Shown here piece by piece: positions 8,001 through 17,996 of a DNA stretch of 64,000 nt. A program made the position numbers and the translations under genes. The DNA lies in assembly GCF_014280965.1 (NCBI RefSeq), contig NZ_JACODZ010000001.1:124001-188000 (forward strand). Direction: 5' to 3'. This DNA comes from Echinicola salinicaeni. GTDB lineage: Bacteria; Bacteroidota; Bacteroidia; Cytophagales; Cyclobacteriaceae. A model generated the notes under the pieces. The model was not told the DNA's origin. It worked only from the letters and a program-made list of their open reading frames with translations, and did no database searches. Within the stretch, counting starts at the first letter, position 1; the number at the start of each line of letters is the position of its first letter.

Positions 8001-9344
8001 TTATTTTCTTGAAAATTTCAGTCTCTCACCTTTTTTCTCTTCATGGAATGTGCCGTTTTCGTACGCCAAATGTCCGGAAACGATTGTATGTGAGACTTTT
8101 GATTTGAAAGTTTGTCCTTCAAACGGTGCCCAGCCACATTTAGAAAGAATATTATCTTTTTTAACTTCCCAAGGATCGTCGAGGTCTACCAATACTAAGT
8201 CAGCATAATATCCAGGTCTGATATAGCCTCTTTTCTCTATTTCAAACAAAATGGATACGTTGTGGCTTGTCTTCTGTACAATTTGCTCCAAGGTGATTTT
8301 TCCTTGGTGGTACATTTCCAATAGGGCAACAAGGTTATGCTGGACCAATGGGCCGCCTGAAGGAGCTTTGGTATAGACATTGTCTTTTTCTTCCAAAGTA
8401 TGAGGGGCATGATCGGTGGCGATGACATCAATATGGTCATCCAATACTCCTTTTAAAATCTCATCACGGTCCTCAGCGGTTTTTACTGCTGGATTCCATT
8501 TGATTAGTGTTCCTTTTTCATCATAATCAGCATCAGAGAACCAAAGGTGATGTACACATGCCTCCGCAGTGATCCTTTTTTCCTTTAAAGGAATAGTATT
8601 ATCGAACAGCGTAACCTCTTTTGCAGTACTGATATGAAGGATGTGAAGTTTGGTGCCATGTTTTCTGGCCAAGTCGACTACACGCTTGGATGCATCATAG
8701 CAAGCTTCTGCAGATCGGATTTTCGGATGGTATTTGACAGGGATATCTTCTCCAAACTCTTCAAGGTACTTGTCCATATTGGCCTTGATCATATCATCGT
8801 TCTCACTGTGAGTGGCGATGAGCATTTTGCACTGCTCAAAGATGTTTTCAAGGGTTTCTTGGTTGTCTACAAGCATGTTACCCGTAGAAGAGCCTTGGAA
8901 GACTTTTATTCCGCAAATGTTTTCTGGGTCAGCTTTTAGTATTTCATCCAAATTATCATTGGTGGCCCCTAAGTAAAAAGAGTAATTGGCCAATGATTTT
9001 TCTGAGGCGATTTTATATTTTTCTTCCAGTAGCTCTAGGGTAGTGGATTGAGGTACCGTGTTGGGCATTTCCATGAAGGAAGTGATGCCGCCAGCAACTG
9101 CAGCTTTGGCTTCTGTGTAGATTTCAGCTTTATGAGTAAGCCCAGGTTCCCTGAAATGAACTTGGTCGTCAATCAATCCAGGAAGTAAGTATTTTCCTTC
9201 AGCATCTATAGTGATGTCTGCTTCAAATTCCTTAAGGTTTCCCCCTACAGAATAAATCAATCCGTCCTTGATGAATACATCTCCTCGAATAATCTTACCT
9301 TCATTTACTATATTTGCATCTGTAATTAATATACTCTTCGTCAT
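8001..9344 (-). CDS. pyrC: Dihydroorotase (class I amidohydrolase)
   Basis: Forms dihydroorotate from carbamoyl aspartate in pyrimidine synthesis. At 447 residues it is class I length. Visible sites are the substrate-binding REPG at 65-68, the metal-bridging Lys in GIKVFQGSSTG, the metal His in LHILHIST and the catalytic Asp in IATDHAPH. The usual HxH at the end of strand 1 reads QVH at 61-63, so the first metal ligand is Gln rather than His. I recall DDQVHFREPG as common in Bacteroidota dihydroorotases, so this is probably a lineage trait. Allantoinase is an alternative within the family, but no purine-degradation genes are near. It is divergent from the helicase gene. Confidence 0.9.
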   Translation of the reverse strand: MTKSILITDANIVNEGKIIRGDVFIKDGLIYSVGGNLKEFEADITIDAEGKYLLPGLIDDQVHFREPGLTHKAEIYTEAKAAVAGGITSFMEMPNTVPQSTTLELLEEKYKIASEKSLANYSFYLGATNDNLDEILKADPENICGIKVFQGSSTGNMLVDNQETLENIFEQCKMLIATHSENDDMIKANMDKYLEEFGEDIPVKYHPKIRSAEACYDASKRVVDLARKHGTKLHILHISTAKEVTLFDNTIPLKEKRITAEACVHHLWFSDADYDEKGTLIKWNPAVKTAEDRDEILKGVLDDHIDVIATDHAPHTLEEKDNVYTKAPSGGPLVQHNLVALLEMYHQGKITLEQIVQKTSHNVSILFEIEKRGYIRPGYYADLVLVDLDDPWEVKKDNILSKCGWAPFEGQTFKSKVSHTIVSGHLAYENGTFHEEKKGERLKFSRK

Positions 9345-9414
9345 TACGGTTTTGATTGGAGTGAATCGGGAGTTTGCATCCCTAAATATAATTTGAAGCT
9401 AAAATTAATAAATC

Positions 9415-10779
9415 ATGTCTGATAGCCCGCAGTCTTTTGAGAATTTTAAAATAAATAAGCAGCTTTTGGAGGCTGTAAAGGAGGCGGGGTATACCAAGCC
9501 AACACCCATTCAGGAAAAAGCTATCCCCCTAGCTTTGGCTGGACAGGATATTTTGGGTATTGCCCAGACTGGAACTGGAAAAACAGCAGCCTATGTTTTG
9601 CCTATTTTGATGAAAGTAAAATATGCCCAAGGTATGCATCCTAGGGCTTTGATTTTAGCCCCTACCCGTGAATTGGTCATGCAGATAGAGCAGGCCATCA
9701 TTGAGTTGGGTAAATATACTGACTTGAGGTATGTGTGTCTGTATGGTGGAGTTGGGCCAACTACTCAGATCGAAAAGATAGAGGAAGGTGTGGATATCGT
9801 GGTGGCTACTCCAGGTAGGTTTATGGATATCTATAGTAAAGGAAAAATCTTTGTGAGGGAGATCAGGACCATGGTCATGGATGAGGCAGATAAAATGATG
9901 GACATGGGGTTCATGCCTCAGATTCGAGCGATTTTGGAGGTGATTCCTGTGAAGCGGCAAAACCTACTTTTCTCCGCTACTTTTTCTGACCGGGTGGAAA
10001 AGATTTCCGAAGAGTTTCTTGAGTTTCCTGAAAGAATTGAAATTGCCCTTCAGGCTACAACTGCTGATACGGTGGCTCAGACCAAATATTTGGTACCTAA
10101 CCTAAAAACCAAGATCAATCTTTTGGACCATTTGTTACAAAATGAGGAAATCAAAAGGGTGATTGTGTTTACCAAGTCCAGGAAAAATGCAGAGGCAGTT
10201 TATCAGTATTTGGAGAGGAGAAAGCATGGTGAAATTAGGGTGATTCATGCCAATAAAGGTCAGAACACCAGGATCAATTCAGTGGAGGACTTTAAGTCTG
10301 GTGATGTAAGGATTTTGGTGGCTACAGATGTCGCTTCTAGAGGTTTGGATATTAGTTTGGTGAGTCATGTGGTGAATTTTGACGTTCCGCTGATTTATGA
10401 GGACTACGTGCACAGGGTTGGTCGTACAGGAAGGGCTGAGCAGGAAGGGGAGGCCTTTACCTTTGTCAATCCTGCAGAAGAATATCACTTTGATAAGATA
10501 GAAGAAATCATCAGAATGGAAGTGCCAGAGTCTGAAATTCCAGCTGAGGTAAAAATAACCGAAACACCATTTGCGGAAAAGCAGGCATATGCGAGGGAGA
10601 TTGACAGCCAAATGAAAAAGGAAAATCCTGATTTTAAAGGGGCCTTCCATGAGAAAAAGCCGAGAGGAAATAAAAATCCGCACTATAATCCTGAAAAGAA
10701 AAAAGTTCGAGGTAATAAAAACAGTAAGGCAAAAAAGAACAGGAACCAGATGAAAAAGAAAAGCAAGGGCAAGAAATAG
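9415..10779 (+). CDS. DEAD-box ATP-dependent RNA helicase (RhlE-like)
   Basis: A cytosolic RNA helicase that remodels structured RNA or ribosome precursors. The 454 residues contain the Q motif around PTPIQ (29-33), Walker A AQTGTGKT (50-57), PTREL (83-87), TPGR (132-135), DEAD at 156-159, SAT at 187-189 and HRVGRTGR at 333-340. After the core comes a strongly basic Lys/Asn/Arg-rich tail from about 410 to the end, a typical RNA-binding extension. It is monocistronic, with a terminator 46 bases after the stop. Such genes are often cold-induced, but nothing in the upstream sequence proves that here. DeaD is less likely because the DbpA-type RNA-binding domain is absent. Confidence 0.93.
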   Translation: MSDSPQSFENFKINKQLLEAVKEAGYTKPTPIQEKAIPLALAGQDILGIAQTGTGKTAAYVLPILMKVKYAQGMHPRALILAPTRELVMQIEQAIIELGKYTDLRYVCLYGGVGPTTQIEKIEEGVDIVVATPGRFMDIYSKGKIFVREIRTMVMDEADKMMDMGFMPQIRAILEVIPVKRQNLLFSATFSDRVEKISEEFLEFPERIEIALQATTADTVAQTKYLVPNLKTKINLLDHLLQNEEIKRVIVFTKSRKNAEAVYQYLERRKHGEIRVIHANKGQNTRINSVEDFKSGDVRILVATDVASRGLDISLVSHVVNFDVPLIYEDYVHRVGRTGRAEQEGEAFTFVNPAEEYHFDKIEEIIRMEVPESEIPAEVKITETPFAEKQAYAREIDSQMKKENPDFKGAFHEKKPRGNKNPHYNPEKKKVRGNKNSKAKKNRNQMKKKSKGKK

Positions 10780-10824
10780 TGTTGATTAAAGCTCCTCAAA
10801 ATTTTTAATTCCTAGGATATAATT

Positions 10825-10850
10825 AAGAGGATTTAAAATCCTCTTTTTTT
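10825..10850 (+). terminator. Terminator of the helicase gene
   Basis: AAGAGGAT pairs with ATCCTCTT around a short AT loop and is followed by a run of T residues. Confidence 0.8.
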
Positions 10851-10853
10851 ATG

Positions 10854-10876
10854 ATTCAGGATTGCAAATCCTGAAT
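10854..10876. repeat. Perfect 10-bp inverted repeat with 3-base loop
   Basis: ATTCAGGATT and AATCCTGAAT flank GCA. There is no T tract on the plus side, so it is not a second standard terminator. It lies in the 198-base convergent gap between the helicase and M28 peptidase genes, which holds three hairpins and no gene. Confidence 0.6.
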
Positions 10877-10907
10877 AGCTCTTAGACTTAGAATCACGAT
10901 ACAACAA

Positions 10908-10940
10908 AAAAGCCGCAAGATTCTAAATCCAGCGGCTTTT
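10908..10940 (-). terminator. Terminator of the M28 peptidase gene
   Basis: AAAAGCCGC (10908-10916) pairs with GCGGCTTTT (10932-10940). On the minus strand the stem leads into a T run, 38 bases after the peptidase stop. Confidence 0.75.
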
Positions 10941-10977
10941 GCATTTTGACTTTAGGCATTTAGCCTTCAGCTTTAAT

Positions 10978-12477
10978 TTATCTTTCTCCTCGGTCATTGC
11001 TGCCATCCACGGGAGTTCTGTTTTCCCTATTGGCCAAATCCCAAGCAGTGTAGTAAATCAATTTTGCTCTTTTTTCCATTAGCTCAAATTCAATCTTTTC
11101 TACGATGTCAGAAGGCTGGTGGTAGTCATCGTGTACACCATTGAAGAAGAAAGCTACTGGAATATTATGCTTGGCGAAGTTGTAGTGGTCAGAACGGTAG
11201 TAGAACCTGTTTGGATCATCTGGAGCGTCATATTTATAATCCAAGATCAAGTTGGTATGCGTGATATTATTGTATTCAAGGATTTTTTTCAGATGTGAGG
11301 ATAGCATTTCCGACCCGATCACATAGACATAATCTTGGTTTTCGGCATCTTGGTATTCGTAACCAATCCTACCTACCATATCGATGTTCAAATTGTTGAC
11401 TGTGTTTTCCAATGGGAAAACAGGATTGTCTGTATAGTATTCAGAACCCAATAATCCTTTTTCTTCACCAGTAACGTTCAAGAAAAGTACAGATCTCCTT
11501 GGCTTGTGGCCTTCCTTTGCTGCCGTAGCAAAAGCCTGTGCAATTTCCATTACAGAAACTGTACCTGATCCGTCATCGTCAGCACCGTTATTGATTTCAC
11601 CTTTACTGTTGATACCAACGTGGTCGTAATGGGAGGAAATGACTAAGATTTCATCTTTCTTATCGGTTCCTTCCAAGAAAGCCATTACGTTTTCAGTGTC
11701 TACGATTTCTTTGGCTTTTTCTACCTTGTACCTGGCTTTTTGACTTGCTATTGATTCTGGATTGCTTTTGGCAGCTTCTTTCAGCTCTTCAATGGTTTTG
11801 CCGAACAAGCTGGCCATTTTTTCAGAACTGACCATAAATACAGGTTTTTGATCAGTTGGCTTGTCAAAGCCCATTCTTCCACTGTTGCTAAGGCTCTTGT
11901 ATCTATTGGCGATTCGGTCAAAATTGGCTTGTCCTTCCATGGTTACCACGACTACTCCAGCAGCACCGGCATCCATGATTTTATTGATTTGATCTCCGGC
12001 TCGCTGTCCGATGGACCAAAGTCCGACCAGTTTGTCTTGGACATCCACTTTGGCCAAATTTTCATCGCTGGCAAGGCCTAGGTATACCAAGTCGGTTTTG
12101 GTCCTCTTTTTCATGTCCCCATCACCGATAAAAACAAAGTCCTCGTTATTTATCAGGTTTTGTTTACCGACCCTTAATTCGACATTTTTCCATTTGACAG
12201 TTACTAAATTGAATTTTTGATAGTAACTGCCGTCTACCGGTCCTTCAAGTCCATTTTCTTGGTAAAATTTTGAAAGAAATTCCGCTGCAAGTTTTTGACC
12301 TTTTTTACCAGTCTCACGTCCTTCTAATTCATCAGATGCCAAATAAGTCAAATACTCCTTCAAATCGGAGTCCTTGATAGTGGAGGCATATTTTTCCACT
12401 ATTGATGTTTGTTGAGCACTGACCTGCAGGGAAAGCAAAAGTCCCAAGGCACTGGCCACGAAATAGTTCCTCTTCAT
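10978..12477 (-). CDS. Secreted M28-family zinc peptidase with PA-type insert
   Basis: An exported aminopeptidase-type enzyme of 499 residues. Residues 1-21 are a signal peptide (basic start, hydrophobic core, VSAQ cleavage site). Residues 130-230 contain a protease-associated-type domain. The M28 catalytic core follows: SHYDHVG at 282-288 with metal His283 and catalytic Asp285, NGADDDGSG at 297-305 with bridging Asp301, and TGEEKG at 336-341 with the Glu general base and a metal ligand. The C-terminal YHQPSD supplies the last His. It probably releases N-terminal amino acids from peptides in the periplasm or outside the cell. It is a single gene, divergent from gcvP. Substrate preference cannot be read from sequence. 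Confidence 0.92.
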   Translation of the reverse strand: MKRNYFVASALGLLLSLQVSAQQTSIVEKYASTIKDSDLKEYLTYLASDELEGRETGKKGQKLAAEFLSKFYQENGLEGPVDGSYYQKFNLVTVKWKNVELRVGKQNLINNEDFVFIGDGDMKKRTKTDLVYLGLASDENLAKVDVQDKLVGLWSIGQRAGDQINKIMDAGAAGVVVVTMEGQANFDRIANRYKSLSNSGRMGFDKPTDQKPVFMVSSEKMASLFGKTIEELKEAAKSNPESIASQKARYKVEKAKEIVDTENVMAFLEGTDKKDEILVISSHYDHVGINSKGEINNGADDDGSGTVSVMEIAQAFATAAKEGHKPRRSVLFLNVTGEEKGLLGSEYYTDNPVFPLENTVNNLNIDMVGRIGYEYQDAENQDYVYVIGSEMLSSHLKKILEYNNITHTNLILDYKYDAPDDPNRFYYRSDHYNFAKHNIPVAFFFNGVHDDYHQPSDIVEKIEFELMEKRAKLIYYTAWDLANRENRTPVDGSNDRGER

Positions 12478-12614
12478 TCTCTATATTTGAGTTATTACTG
12501 AAATTTGCCCCCTAAACTAGGCAATATTTTGTAAAAGTGTAAGACCATTTATCAATATAAGATGATATTGGGGAGAAAACTTGAAAAAGAAAATCATTAT
12601 CAATCAATAATTTA

Positions 12615-12622
12615 TACCTTTG
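12615..12622 (+). promoter_or_regulatory. Candidate -7 element of gcvP
   Basis: An exact TACCTTTG followed by CA, the same word used before both tRNA genes in this window. The nearest TTG (12581) is 31 bases upstream, too far for a normal -33 element, so only the -7 part is supported. Confidence 0.5.
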
Positions 12623-12676
12623 CAGATCAGTATAAAATAAGGAATATTACCCGAATATAATACGCGAATCTGGATT

Positions 12677-15577
12677 ATGAAAATTGATTTGAACCCCTCT
12701 GTAAAGTTTGAAAATCGCCATAATGGTCCTTCTTCTCAGGAGGTTACCGAAATGCTTGGTAAAATTGGCGTTTCGTCTGTTGATGAGCTGATTGACCAAA
12801 CAATCCCCAAAGCGATTCAGCTGGAAAAACCCTTGAATTTACCAACAGCCAAATCTGAAGCAGCCTTTTTGAAGGACTTCAGGAAGCTGGCCTCTAAAAA
12901 TAAGATATACAAATCTTTTATTGGTTTGGGATACTATGATACCATAGTCCCTGGAGTAATTTTAAGGAACGTCTTGGAAAATCCAGGATGGTATACGGCT
13001 TATACACCCTATCAGGCTGAAATCGCACAGGGTCGTTTGGAGGCTTTGGTGAACTTCCAGACCATGGTAATGGATCTTACTGGTATGGAACTGGCCAACG
13101 CTTCTCTTTTGGATGAAGGTACTGCTGCAGCTGAGGCAATGAATATGCTTTTTGCTACTAGACCTAGAGAAAAGAAAAAAGCTGCCAAATTCTTTGTGGA
13201 CGAAAAGGTGTTTCTTCAAACAAGGGAAATCCTAAAAACAAGGGCTCTTCCTGTAGGAGTAGAATTGGTTCAGGGTCCACTTAGTGAACTTGATCTTACT
13301 GATCCGGAACTTTATGGTGTGATGCTTCAATACCCTAATGCAGATGGAGAGGTAATCAATTATAATTCTTTGGTGCAAACGGCCATTGAAAATAAAGTTT
13401 CCACAGCTTTTGTGGCTGATTTACTTTCGTTAACCCTTTTGACACCTCCAGGTGAAATGGGGGCTGATGTGGTCGTAGGAACTACCCAGCGTTTTGGTGT
13501 GCCAATGGGATTTGGTGGACCGCATGCTGCTTATTATGCCACTAAAGAAGCTTATAAAAGACAAGTTCCAGGAAGGATCATTGGGATCTCATTGGATAGA
13601 GATGGCAATAAGGCGTATAGAATGGCCCTTCAAACAAGGGAACAACATATTAAAAGGGAAAGAGCTACTTCAAATATCTGTACAGCCCAAGTATTATTGG
13701 CAGTAATGGCAGGTATGTATGGGGTATATCATGGACCAAAAGGCTTGAAAGATATTGCCGCTAAGATCCATGGCTTGGCTAAGCTTACTGCTAAGGGATT
13801 GGAAAAACTTGGATTCGCACAAGAAAACAAGGATTATTTCGATACCCTTAAAATTAAAGTGGATGATGTTCAGCAGTCAAAAATTACTGCTTTTGCATTG
13901 TCTCATGAGATGAATTTCCGTTATGAACCTGGTTATGTCTTCTTAGCTTTTGATGAGGCAAAAACCATTGAAGATGTGGAAAGTATCATAGAAGTGTTTG
14001 CAAGGACAACACATATGAGTGCTGACGAGGTTGATTTAGCTCCTTTGGCGGAGGATTTGACTTTTGAAGTGGCTGAAGGTCTGGCTAGGACTTCTGATTA
14101 TATGGATCATATGATTTTCAATGCTTTCCATTCTGAGCATGAAATGTTGAGATATATTAAGCGATTGGAAAACAGGGACCTTTCTTTGGTTCATTCTATG
14201 ATCTCTCTTGGATCATGTACCATGAAGCTTAATGCCACAGCGGAGATGATTCCTGTGACTTGGCCAGAGTTTGGTCAGTTGCACCCTTATGCACCTCAAG
14301 ATCAGGCAGCAGGTTATTATGAATTATTCCAAGACCTTAGAAATTGGTTGACAGAGATTACTGGTTTCGCGGAAACTTCCTTGCAGCCAAACTCAGGAGC
14401 CCAAGGTGAATTTGCTGGATTGATGGTGATCAGGGCTTATCATGAAAGCAGAGGTGAAAGCCATAGAAATATTGCTTTGATTCCTTCTTCTGCACACGGT
14501 ACCAATCCAGCTTCGGCGGTAATGGCCGGTATGAAAGTGGTTATTGTGAAGTGCGATGAGTTAGGAAATATCGATATTGAAGATCTTAAGGCGAAAGCCG
14601 AAAAACATAAAGATAATTTATCTTCTTTCTTGGTGACCTATCCTTCTACGCATGGGGTATTTGAAGAAGCTATCCGTGAAATGTGTCAGATTATCCATGA
14701 TAATGGAGGGCAGGTTTATATGGATGGAGCGAATATGAATGCACAGGTTGGATTGACCAGTCCAGGAAATATTGGAGCGGATGTTTGTCATCTTAACTTA
14801 CACAAAACTTTCTGCATTCCTCACGGTGGAGGTGGACCAGGTATGGGACCGATTTGTGTTGCTAAACACTTAGAGCCATTTTTGCCAAGTAATCCAATCG
14901 TTAAGACTGGTGGACAGCAGGCCATCACGGCAATTTCTGCAGCTCCGTTTGGTAGTGCTAGTATTCTTCCTATTTCCTATGCTTATATTGCTATGATGGG
15001 AAGAAATGGTTTGAAGCATGCTACACAGACTGCTATTCTAAACGCTAATTATATCAAAGCCAGGTTAAGTGAGTATTTCCCAATTTTATATACAGGATCT
15101 CAAGGTCGTGCAGCGCATGAGATGATTGTTGATTTCAGGGAATTTAAAGCTGTTGATGTAGAGGTGGAAGATATAGCCAAGCGTTTAATCGATTATGGTT
15201 TCCATTCACCAACTGTGTCTTTCCCAGTGGCTGGAACAATGATGATTGAACCAACTGAGTCTGAAACTAAAGCTGAATTGGATAGGTTCTGTGATGCTTT
15301 GATCAGTATCCGTGAAGAGATCAGGGCTATAGAAGAGGGTAAAATGGATAAAGAAAATAATCTTTTGAAAAATGCTCCTCATACAGCCAATATGGTGATG
15401 AGTGAAACTTGGGACTTCCCTTATTCAAGAGAGCAAGCAATTTATCCATTGGAATATGTGAGAAACAGTAAGTTTTGGCCAACAGTCAGAAGGATTGATT
15501 CTGCATATGGTGACAGAAACTTGGTTTGTAGCTGTATTCCTACTGAGGAATATGAGCAAGAAGAGGTGGTATCTTAA
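12677..15577 (+). CDS. gcvP: Glycine dehydrogenase (decarboxylating), P-protein
   Basis: P-protein of the glycine cleavage system: it decarboxylates glycine on pyridoxal phosphate and passes the aminomethyl group to lipoyl-H-protein. At 966 residues it is the fused single-chain form (some bacteria split it into two subunits). The N-terminal half shows IPSW-type blocks such as [11 protein letters not shown] near 116, and the C-terminal half has the PLP lysine in [15 protein letters not shown] near 710. ATG at 12677 matches the family start. It is alone here; gcvT, gcvH and lpd are not in the window, although lipB at 56402 makes the lipoyl group its partner needs. No glycine riboswitch is visible upstream. 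Confidence 0.97.
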   Translation: MKIDLNPSVKFENRHNGPSSQEVTEMLGKIGVSSVDELIDQTIPKAIQLEKPLNLPTAKSEAAFLKDFRKLASKNKIYKSFIGLGYYDTIVPGVILRNVLENPGWYTAYTPYQAEIAQGRLEALVNFQTMVMDLTGMELANASLLDEGTAAAEAMNMLFATRPREKKKAAKFFVDEKVFLQTREILKTRALPVGVELVQGPLSELDLTDPELYGVMLQYPNADGEVINYNSLVQTAIENKVSTAFVADLLSLTLLTPPGEMGADVVVGTTQRFGVPMGFGGPHAAYYATKEAYKRQVPGRIIGISLDRDGNKAYRMALQTREQHIKRERATSNICTAQVLLAVMAGMYGVYHGPKGLKDIAAKIHGLAKLTAKGLEKLGFAQENKDYFDTLKIKVDDVQQSKITAFALSHEMNFRYEPGYVFLAFDEAKTIEDVESIIEVFARTTHMSADEVDLAPLAEDLTFEVAEGLARTSDYMDHMIFNAFHSEHEMLRYIKRLENRDLSLVHSMISLGSCTMKLNATAEMIPVTWPEFGQLHPYAPQDQAAGYYELFQDLRNWLTEITGFAETSLQPNSGAQGEFAGLMVIRAYHESRGESHRNIALIPSSAHGTNPASAVMAGMKVVIVKCDELGNIDIEDLKAKAEKHKDNLSSFLVTYPSTHGVFEEAIREMCQIIHDNGGQVYMDGANMNAQVGLTSPGNIGADVCHLNLHKTFCIPHGGGGPGMGPICVAKHLEPFLPSNPIVKTGGQQAITAISAAPFGSASILPISYAYIAMMGRNGLKHATQTAILNANYIKARLSEYFPILYTGSQGRAAHEMIVDFREFKAVDVEVEDIAKRLIDYGFHSPTVSFPVAGTMMIEPTESETKAELDRFCDALISIREEIRAIEEGKMDKENNLLKNAPHTANMVMSETWDFPYSREQAIYPLEYVRNSKFWPTVRRIDSAYGDRNLVCSCIPTEEYEQEEVVS

Positions 15578-15591
15578 TCTCTTAGATATTT

Positions 15592-15629
15592 ATAAAAAAA
15601 AAAGCTCCGGTGAGAACTGGAGCTTTTTT
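15592..15629. terminator. Bidirectional terminator between gcvP and SGNH hydrolase
   Basis: AGCTCCGGT and ACTGGAGCT (15603-15624) close a GAGA tetraloop; A residues precede and T residues follow, so the hairpin can end both converging transcripts. Confidence 0.85.
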
Positions 15630-15631
15630 AA

Positions 15632-16264
15632 TTACTTGATTTTTTTGGCCACTGATTCAGCCATGATTTGATTGCCTTTTTTGTTTGGGTGGATCCCGTC
15701 AGGGAAAAGATCACCATGTTTTTTGAGCGGCTTATATAAGTTGATCTTCTTTACTCTGGTTGTTTTGATAATTTCCTTGAGCATGGGCTCCATCTCTTTC
15801 ATTCCTATGGCATTAATACCAAAATTGTCTTTAAAGACAGGGACAGGCATACATACATAAATCTCACCATCCTCATCCATACTAGACTGGAAAGTATTGA
15901 TCATGGCTATATAATCAGCCACAAACTCTTCCTTATATTTCCAGTTTTGTGGTTTTGAATCATTGGTGCCCAGTTTGATGATTATAATGTCGGCATTGAA
16001 GTCTTGCACCTCTTGGAACTGCGGTTCGTTCCAGTAAGGGTAGTCACCCTTTTTCAGTAAGGTCCTGCCGCTTACTCCAAAGTTTTTTACCAGATATTCA
16101 TCCCCCAATATTTCTTGCATTAAAAGAGGCCAGCTGTCGGGATGTTCCCTTCCAGGGCCTTGGGTGATACTGTTTCCTACACAGGCTACTTTTACTTGGT
16201 GTTGCGCTTGTAAAAGAAAACTAAAACATAAAACACATAGGATTGTAAAAAGAAATTTCTTCAT
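15632..16264 (-). CDS. Secreted SGNH/GDSL-family hydrolase
   Basis: A 210-residue exported esterase or acetylhydrolase. A signal peptide ends near LLQAQ (20). Block I GNSITQG holds the catalytic Ser32, block III KLGTNDS holds the oxyanion Asn, and block V DGIHPN (189-194) holds the Asp and His of the triad. Family members deacetylate carbohydrate or peptidoglycan, or act as lipases; the substrate is unknown here. It stands alone, converging on gcvP, with a 92-base divergent gap to the UbiA-like gene. Length and motif order are typical, and no motif is missing. Confidence 0.88.
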   Translation of the reverse strand: MKKFLFTILCVLCFSFLLQAQHQVKVACVGNSITQGPGREHPDSWPLLMQEILGDEYLVKNFGVSGRTLLKKGDYPYWNEPQFQEVQDFNADIIIIKLGTNDSKPQNWKYKEEFVADYIAMINTFQSSMDEDGEIYVCMPVPVFKDNFGINAIGMKEMEPMLKEIIKTTRVKKINLYKPLKKHGDLFPDGIHPNKKGNQIMAESVAKKIK

Positions 16265-16356
16265 TATTAAGGGTTATTTTTAAATACTGTAAATTTGAAA
16301 GTGTTAAATATAATATATCATTCCGATTAATCACTTGGGGTTGTATCTTTACTATT

Positions 16357-17205
16357 GTGTCAGCACTTAGATTAAAGAAATATTACAGTTATTTTCAGTG
16401 GTTATCCTTGGATGTGGTAATAGGGGCTTGTGCTGGACTTTTCTTTTTCCAACACATGTTGGATTTGGACTTTACACTCGTGGTCTATGTTTTGATGGGC
16501 CTGGCAGTTTGGGGGATATATACTTTTGACCACTTAATGGATGCTAAGAATATTGAAGGTAGGGCCAGTTCTGCAAGGCACCTTTTTCATCAGGTTCATT
16601 ATAATAAGTTGATTATTTGGTTGATACTGGTGGTCGTTATGGGGCTTTATCTGGCTTTTAACTTTATCAAATTCTCGAGGTTAATATCCTTTGGCTTGCT
16701 TTTGGGGAGCATGATCATAGGCAATATTATGGTAATCAAGTTCTTTGGCAAGAAAATGGCTTTCTTAAAAGAACTTTCTACTGCGGCTTTTTATACGGCG
16801 GGAATAACCTTAGCTCCTTTGATCCGGTTTGTGAATGGTGGCTTGCCCAATTCTTTTTGGTTTTTTGCTTTTGGCTATTTCTTATTGGCTTGGTTTAATC
16901 TCATTTTATTGGCCTATATGGATAAACATAGTGATCAAAGAGATCAAATGGGTTCCATAGTCAATACTTTTGGAGTGAAGGCCACTTATAAGCTTTTGAA
17001 GGTGATTGTTTGGATTGGCCTGATCTATAATTTGAGTTTATTTTTCTTCTTGAGTTCCCACTTTTATATCTATATAATTATTCTTTTGATCATGTTTCTG
17101 ATTCACGCATTGGCTTTTTTCCAGTCTCAAAAAGGAAAGGAATTTGTAAGAAGACAAATTGATGCAGCTTATATGCTTCCGTTGATATTATTGTTCATTG
17201 GTTGA
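16357..17205 (+). CDS. UbiA-like polytopic membrane protein
   Basis: A 282-residue integral membrane protein with about eight hydrophobic segments. It resembles the UbiA prenyltransferase superfamily: a first acidic motif FDHLMDAKN near 56-64 (D-x3-D) and a second, YMDKHSDQRDQ near 187-197, lie on cytoplasmic loops as in UbiA enzymes. These bind the prenyl diphosphate through magnesium. The substrate is unknown; quinone or heme biosynthesis genes are not adjacent. The start is GTG at 16357, and no in-frame ATG is near. A TAAATTTG element at 16290-16297 is a possible -7 box. The family assignment rests on these two motifs and the topology. Confidence 0.65.
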   Translation: MSALRLKKYYSYFQWLSLDVVIGACAGLFFFQHMLDLDFTLVVYVLMGLAVWGIYTFDHLMDAKNIEGRASSARHLFHQVHYNKLIIWLILVVVMGLYLAFNFIKFSRLISFGLLLGSMIIGNIMVIKFFGKKMAFLKELSTAAFYTAGITLAPLIRFVNGGLPNSFWFFAFGYFLLAWFNLILLAYMDKHSDQRDQMGSIVNTFGVKATYKLLKVIVWIGLIYNLSLFFFLSSHFYIYIIILLIMFLIHALAFFQSQKGKEFVRRQIDAAYMLPLILLFIG

Positions 17206-17321
17206 ATGTGTATATTCATGCCGGCGACTCTAATTGATTTACAGCTTGGTCAACAGTTAAGGGTATGGGTAATTACGAGGTAAAGCGTAGGGAGAATGTG
17301 ATGGTCTTGTATATTTGTTGA

Positions 17322-17948
17322 ATGGAGAAGAATCTGTATGATAGGGTGGTGTTTTTTTATGATGGCCTAGCATCTTTGGTGCTTGGAAAAGGTTATTTAG
17401 AGAGTAAACGAGCATTTTTGGATCATATATCAAAGGGAGACAATGTGCTTTATATTGGGGGTGGAACAGGTACAAACCTGCCGGAAATATTAACCCAAGT
17501 AGGGGAGGATGGGAAAGTTTTTTTTGTGGAAGCTTCCCAGAAAATGGTCAATGAGGCAGCTAAGGATATTCCGGACAAACTAACAAGAAGGGTAGTTTTT
17601 TTGAAGGAAGATGACTTTAAGAAAATACCGAAGCATCAATTTCAAATAGTTATCACTCAGTACTTATTGGATTTGTTGCCCGAAAGTGATCTCAAGATCT
17701 TATTTGATGAAGTTTCCAAACGGTGCAACAGGAAAACTAAATGGATCTTCACGGATTTTTTGGACCATCCCAATAGAAAGGTTTTACAATATATTATGAT
17801 TGGGTTTTTCAGGTTGGTCACTAAGAACCCAAGAAAGGATTTGCCCAATTATTCCAAGTATTTCAAAAAATATGGCTGGGAGATAAAAAATAAAATCTCC
17901 TTTAAGAATGATTGGATTCAGGCTTGGCTTTGTGGAAAAACAAATTAA
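17322..17948 (+). CDS. Class I SAM-dependent methyltransferase
   Basis: A 208-residue cytosolic methyltransferase with a Rossmann fold. Motif I is LYIGGGTGTN at 44-53, and an acidic end of strand 2 follows at VFFVEAS. The acceptor cannot be named; the layout resembles small UbiE/Methyltransf_25 proteins. A lipid or quinone acceptor is possible given the UbiA-like gene 116 bases upstream on the same strand, but this is only context. The ATG at 17322 has no Shine-Dalgarno. A TATATTTG lies 5 bases before it, which would make the message leaderless if it were a true promoter. Confidence 0.75.
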   Translation: MEKNLYDRVVFFYDGLASLVLGKGYLESKRAFLDHISKGDNVLYIGGGTGTNLPEILTQVGEDGKVFFVEASQKMVNEAAKDIPDKLTRRVVFLKEDDFKKIPKHQFQIVITQYLLDLLPESDLKILFDEVSKRCNRKTKWIFTDFLDHPNRKVLQYIMIGFFRLVTKNPRKDLPNYSKYFKKYGWEIKNKISFKNDWIQAWLCGKTN

Positions 17949-17996
17949 CTAGTTTTAACGTTCAAAATTTTTAGTTAATTGGATGAAAAATTAACT
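17943..17996. repeat. Three alternating arms able to form competing hairpins
   Basis: AATTAACT at 17943-17950, AGTTAATT at 17973-17980 and AATTAACT at 17989-17996. The middle arm can pair with either neighbour. The set covers the methyltransferase stop and the short leader of the next gene. Confidence 0.5.

Noticed and set aside
12580-12625. A Fur-box-like AT sequence (AATCATTATCAATC) before gcvP
   Set aside because: Only half of the inverted repeat is present and gcvP has no iron-linked role.
12478-12676. Possible glycine riboswitch before gcvP
   Set aside because: The expected GGAGAG core and tandem aptamer features are not seen.
17310-17317. TATATTTG 5 bases before the methyltransferase ATG as a promoter
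   Set aside because: No -33 partner at the right distance; a leaderless message would be needed, so I keep it only as a remark.
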